From JAFAGX01 sp035501575 (GTDB taxonomy: Bacteria; Acidobacteriota; Terriglobia; Terriglobales; Acidobacteriaceae), in the NCBI GenBank assembly GCA_035501575.1, contig DATJVZ010000023.1:1-9088 (forward strand): DNA of 9,088 nt, given 5' to 3'. Position 1 is the first letter of the stretch, and every line of letters starts with the position of its first letter. Shown here in pieces: positions 7,453 to 9,088 of this stretch. A program made the translations under genes and the position numbers. Under the pieces are notes generated by a model. The model had not been told where the DNA came from and ran no database searches. It was given only the letters and a program-made list of their open reading frames with translations.

Positions 7453-7575
7453 TTACAACAAGCCAGAGGAACGCAAGCGGGCAACGGGGTCAGATACGGA
7501 AACGGGTTCACGCCGCAAAAGCCAACGGGCCACCGCAAACCCCAACGCCGCGTACCACCAATAAACCAACCTCAT
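7453..7575 (-). CDS. Small (40-aa) single-pass membrane protein
   Basis: A 40-codon frame runs from ATG 7575-7573 to TAA 7455-7453. It has a consensus ribosome site, GGAGGT with five bases (AGATT) before the ATG, the best in the window. The product starts MRLVYWWYAALGFAVARWLL, a hydrophobic aromatic segment of about 18 residues. It is followed by RRE and a polar tail with several Arg (VSDPVARLR) ending SSGLL. The positive-inside rule predicts an outside N-terminus and a cytoplasmic tail. A strong stem with a U-rich tail follows the stop at the right distance, so this resembles a complete one-gene unit. I recognise no homologue and propose no function. Its 40-codon length falls below usual gene-calling thresholds. 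Confidence 0.6.
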   Translation of the reverse strand: MRLVYWWYAALGFAVARWLLRREPVSVSDPVARLRSSGLL

Positions 7576-7581
7576 AATCTA

Positions 7582-7611
7582 CCTCCGATCAAAACATCGG
7601 CCTGATGGAGG
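7582..7611 (-). promoter_or_regulatory. Hairpin that could sequester the small gene's ribosome site
   Basis: In the minus-strand leader, CCTCCATC (7611-7604) can pair with GAT-c-GGAGG (7590-7582), eight pairs with one bulge, fully covering the Shine-Dalgarno bases. An alternative inner hairpin, CCGAT (7600-7596) with ATCGG (7589-7585), occupies only two of them. Two partly exclusive folds suggest translational control such as an RNA thermometer or ligand switch. This requires a transcript start upstream of 7611. Confidence 0.35.
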
Positions 7612-7626
7612 AGTTATATGGTTCCC

Positions 7627-7655
7627 ACAGTAGCAACCGCGCACTAAGGTATCAA
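7627..7655 (-). promoter_or_regulatory. Candidate promoter of the small membrane-protein gene
   Basis: On the minus strand TTGATA (7655-7650; five of six to -35) is followed after 17 bp by TACTGT (7632-7627) preceded by TGC, a weak but extended -10. The start would be near 7620, with a 45-base leader that includes the hairpin at 7611-7582. A rival -10, TATAAC (7618-7613), would start near 7606 and exclude the hairpin's 5' arm. Confidence 0.3.
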
Positions 7656-7663
7656 CGCACAAT

Positions 7664-7683
7664 CGTGCTATAGCCGTAGCACG
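7664..7683. other. Perfect 7-bp hairpin in the intergenic region
   Basis: CGTGCTA (7664-7670) and TAGCACG (7677-7683) form a perfect stem with loop TAGCCG. No T-run follows on either strand, so it is not a clear terminator; it could be an operator dyad upstream of the small minus-strand gene. It may be a chance dyad. Confidence 0.25.
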
Positions 7684-8011
7684 AAGGTGTAGGTAACAAG
7701 AGAGTTAACATGGCTAAGGTAATTAGGAGGAATGGACGTAGACGGGCGTAGCTTTTAGCATTCGTCGACAATCGAACAAGTTTCGTCGATTCTCAATGCC
7801 TAGGCGAAAAGGCTTAGATCGATGGTCTTAGTTTTCAGGCGAGGACATCTCGATTTTCCGGTTTCCAAACACGCGCTTTGGGGCGCGCCATACGGGATTC
7901 GGCGTGTGGTCTTCGATTGCCATCCAGCATTCTGGCCTTGGCACATGGCGGCGGATGATTTCGATGGCAGTTGCGAAACCAGAAAGATGTACAGGTTGCG
8001 AGTCATCCGAC
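7684..8011. other. Intergenic stretch with no supportable gene
   Basis: This stretch lacks a frame with a good ribosome site and protein-like composition. A plus-strand frame from ATG 7822 runs to 8211, but it is rich in Trp, Cys, Arg and Pro, has no Shine-Dalgarno sequence and resembles no family. A minus-strand frame ending near 7832 reads plausibly (IEIIRRHVPRPECWMAIEDH) but has no start codon after its upstream stop, so at most it could be a gene remnant. Small features such as a 16-base dyad at the CGCGC/GCGCG run near 7872 are too weak to name. Confidence 0.4.
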
Positions 8012-8103
8012 GGGGCTTAAAACGCCTTTCAGGTTGGAGTCAGTTGGTAAAGACCCACTGGGACGTGGGCCGCAAGCAGCCGCGGTTTTGGCCCCAAACC
8101 CGC
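8012..8103 (+). ncRNA. Candidate structured RNA with two exclusive folds
   Basis: As RNA, GGGGC-tt-AAAAC-GC (8012-8025) can pair with GC-g-GTTTT-g-GCCCC (8082-8095), about 12 pairs with small bulges. This closes a domain that contains a CCCAC/GTGGG hairpin (8054-8069). The same 3' strand can instead fold forward: GCGGTTT (8082-8088) with AAACC-c-GC (8096-8103) around a 7-base loop. It matches no riboswitch or tRNA that I recognise. The fold was made by eye, and it lies upstream of the proposed sigma-54 start, so whether it is transcribed is unknown. Confidence 0.25.
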
Positions 8104-8201
8104 CGATCAGGACCAGGTCAAGGGTCACCTTTCATGCAAGCAAGCGTTCCCTGCACGCGAAAAGCTCCGGACGGCAAGTCTTTTCCCCCTTTCGAGACCG
8201 T

Positions 8202-8216
8202 TCAGGTGTGACCTGA
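8202..8216. promoter_or_regulatory. Operator-like perfect dyad upstream of the prepilin gene
   Basis: TCAGGT-GTG-ACCTGA is a perfect 6+3+6 inverted repeat. Its centre (8209) would lie about 92 bp before the transcript start predicted from the -24/-12 element, a usual distance for an enhancer-binding activator of sigma-54 promoters. Related AGGT/ACCT half-sites occur at 8115-8130. The cognate regulator is unknown. Confidence 0.35.
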
Positions 8217-8274
8217 GTAATGCTCGGTGTTAGCGGACTAAAGATTAGACTTCTTGTGGAAAACCTCGCCGATG

Positions 8275-8290
8275 TGGCACGGAGTGCGCC
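8275..8290 (+). promoter_or_regulatory. Sigma-54 (RpoN)-like -24/-12 promoter
   Basis: TGGCACG begins at 8275 and matches the -24 block completely; the key GC of the -12 block is at 8288-8289, exactly in register with GG at 8276-8277. The remaining -12 bases (GC instead of TT) do not match. The start would be near 8301, giving a leader of about 112 bases before ATG 8413. Sigma-54 control of pilin genes is well known (PilR/PilS in Pseudomonas, Geobacter and Myxococcus), which supports the reading. Confidence 0.4.
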
Positions 8291-8353
8291 AATCAACGTG
8301 TTGGACGTCTCCCCGAAATCGCACGCAGACGATGGGCTGAACGAGGACAGCCC

Positions 8354-8416
8354 ATGCGGGCCATCAATGAATGCTCGCGATGGAACAAGGACGAACCACT
8401 TTGGAATCAGAGATGA
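8354..8416 (+). CDS. 20-codon upstream ORF overlapping the prepilin start
   Basis: ATG 8354 is preceded by GAGGA with a six-base gap, better than the ribosome site of the gene it precedes. The frame codes 20 residues (MRAINECSRW, then NKDEPLWNQR) and ends with TGA at 8414-8416, which overlaps the prepilin ATG (8413-8415) as ATGA. That arrangement commonly gives translational coupling, so this could be a leader peptide that sets prepilin output. It could equally be chance; the peptide itself resembles nothing known to me. Confidence 0.35.
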   Translation: MRAINECSRWNKDEPLWNQR

Positions 8417-9088
8417 ACATGATGGAACAGTTTCTTGAGAGTGAGCACACTCAGGTTGAACCGCTGAGCGGATGGCAGAAGGTCATCCTGAGGCGTAAGA
8501 AGGAACGTGGATACCTGCTGGTCGAACTTCTCATAGCACTCACCGTTGTGGCTATCTTGGCCGCGCTGGCGGCTCCATCGATCCTCGGTCTGCAGATGGC
8601 GGCCAACAATAGTTTTGCCTGGAATACCGTCTCTAGCGTTTATTTCACCGGCAGAGCATTAGCCGTCTGCCAAGCTCTGGGAAATTCATGTCCGCAGCTT
8701 GTCATGCCCTCGGACGGAACATGGCAGCAAGCAGGCTATACCTTCACTTTTAGCTCCACTGGAGGTGGCGGTGGTGGTACTGGAGGAGGAGGTGGTACTG
8801 GAGGGGGCGGTACCGGCGGTGGCGGTGGCTTCGGTGGAGGCGGTGGCTTCGGTGGAGGCGGCGGCCCCGGCGGTACCGCGGCGCTGCCCGTGAGCGGCAT
8901 CACCCTCGCCAGCCTTAAGCATCAGGCGGGAGGCGGCGGAGGCGGAGGTTTTGGCACGGGTGGCGGAGGTGGCGGCACCGGCGGCGGAGGTGGCGGCACC
9001 GGCGGCGGAGGTGGTGGCACCGGTGGCGGAGGTGGCGGCACCGGCGGCGGAGGTGGCGGCACCGGTGGCGGAGGTGGCGGCACCGGCG
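8413..9088 (+). CDS. Type IV prepilin-like protein with polyglycine region (3' end beyond window)
   Basis: The frame is open to the window edge (225 complete codons seen). Residues 27-33 (RRKKERG) end a basic leader; prepilin peptidase would cut after Gly33, before YLLVELLIALTVVAILAALAAP. This gives the conserved Glu at mature position 5 and a pilin helix that anchors in the inner membrane before assembly into a fibre. A short globular part follows, with Cys86 and Cys93 (VCQALGNSC) able to form a disulfide. Then YTFTFSST leads into a glycine-rich block (117-154), a short island (AALPVSGITLASLKHQA, about 156-172) and a second block that becomes a GGGGGGT repeat. ATG 8413 is the first of three close Met codons; the 33-residue leader is long for type IVa pilins. 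It could be a minor pilin, a pseudopilin or a surface-fibre protein; the role is unknown. Confidence 0.8.
   Translation, partial: MNMMEQFLESEHTQVEPLSGWQKVILRRKKERGYLLVELLIALTVVAILAALAAPSILGLQMAANNSFAWNTVSSVYFTGRALAVCQALGNSCPQLVMPSDGTWQQAGYTFTFSSTGGGGGGTGGGGGTGGGGTGGGGGFGGGGGFGGGGGPGGTAALPVSGITLASLKHQAGGGGGGGFGTGGGGGGTGGGGGGTGGGGGGTGGGGGGTGGGGGGTGGGGGGTG
8761..8874 (+). repeat. Degenerate glycine-rich coding repeat
   Basis: In frame, this codes runs of four to six Gly separated by Thr, then Phe, then Pro. Early units are six Gly+Thr, five Gly+Thr and four Gly+Thr; later ones are 18-bp units GGTGGAGGCGGTGGCTTC at 8833-8850 and a diverged copy ending in CCC at 8851-8868. The graded unit lengths suggest an older, decaying copy of the array that begins at 8959. 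Confidence 0.8.
8959..9088 (+). repeat. 21-bp tandem repeat coding Gly6-Thr units, open at window end
   Basis: Six complete 21-bp units (consensus GGYGGCGGAGGTGGCGGCAC plus C) lie at 8959-9084, and a seventh starts at 9085 and is cut by the window edge. Variation is limited to synonymous third positions (GGC or GGT), so every unit codes GGGGGGT. Because 21 is a multiple of three, gain or loss of units changes protein length without a frameshift. The true copy number is not visible. Confidence 0.92.

Noticed and set aside
7618..7647. Nine-residue plus-strand ORF (MVPTVATAH) with a GGAGG site
   Set aside because: Its Shine-Dalgarno bases are the complement of the hairpin arm in the small minus-strand gene's leader; a plus-strand transcript has no other support.
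7710..7751. 13-residue basic plus-strand ORF (MAKVIRRNGRRRRA)
   Set aside because: The peptide is very short, its ribosome site is weak and no downstream gene would be coupled to it.
7939..7953. Second TGGCAC as a sigma-54 site
   Set aside because: The required GC is out of register by one base and no gene follows at a sensible distance.
7832..8019. Minus-strand open stretch reading IEIIRRHVPRPECWMAIEDH
   Set aside because: It reads somewhat like a protein, but no start codon lies near the upstream stop and no homology comes to mind. It could be a decayed gene fragment and is not annotated.
8037..8107. tRNA-like arms (GTCAGTTGGTAAAGAC and GGTTT/AAACC with a 7-base loop)
   Set aside because: No acceptor stem pairs, the loop lacks TTC, and the anticodon-like loop has six bases. 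It is not a tRNA.
7822..8211. 129-codon plus-strand open frame
   Set aside because: It has no ribosome site, a Trp/Cys/Arg/Pro-rich composition, no recognisable motif, and the overlapping frames are also open. It is most likely chance in GC-rich non-coding DNA.
8220..8438. 72-codon plus-strand open frame overlapping the prepilin start
   Set aside because: It overlaps the prepilin gene by 26 bp, contains the -24/-12 element, has a poor ribosome site and resembles no family. A real small gene is possible but not supportable.
8686..8922. Minus-strand frame opposite the glycine block, rich in Ala, Thr and Ser
   Set aside because: It is an antisense shadow of GGN codons (read as NCC); it has no ribosome site and an extreme repeat-driven composition.

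Overview
The window looks like chromosomal DNA of an Acidobacteriota member (Terriglobia-like). The main reason is the large 'duplicated orphan permease' (MacB/FtsX-type) gene, a family strongly expanded in that phylum. The high-GC coding style and the type of the 251-residue secreted protein agree with this. No rRNA or tRNA gene was found, so the assignment is an inference.

Layout. Positions 1-5405 carry housekeeping genes with one intruder. A gene tail (possibly dxr) ends just before rseP (62-1408, +), the intramembrane site-2 protease. ispG (4161-5405, +), a late step of the MEP isoprenoid pathway, lies further right. Between them, on the opposite strand, sits an orphan ABC-type permease (1435-3987) with no ATPase gene beside it. 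Stem-loops lie at both convergent gene ends (1367-1424 and 5417-5466). ispG appears to have its own, probably leaderless, promoter. Positions 5506-7284 hold two minus-strand genes: a DUF72 (YecE-like) protein and a secreted protein of unknown function.

Positions 7285-8412 are largely free of long genes but not empty. The best-supported item is an overlooked 40-codon minus-strand gene (7453-7575) for a small membrane protein. It has an ideal Shine-Dalgarno sequence, a hairpin that could hide that sequence, and a terminator-like stem followed by a U-rich tail. To its right are a foldable stretch (8012-8103), a perfect dyad (8202-8216), a sigma-54-like -24/-12 element (8275-8290) and a 20-codon upstream ORF whose TGA overlaps the next ATG.

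Positions 8413-9088 begin a plus-strand gene that runs off the window. It has a clear type IV prepilin N-terminus, but the rest becomes very glycine-rich and ends in an in-frame 21-bp tandem repeat coding six Gly plus one Thr per unit. A possible sigma-54-controlled, polyglycine-bearing pilin or pseudopilin is the most unusual object here. The regulatory elements were read by eye and need computational and experimental checks.
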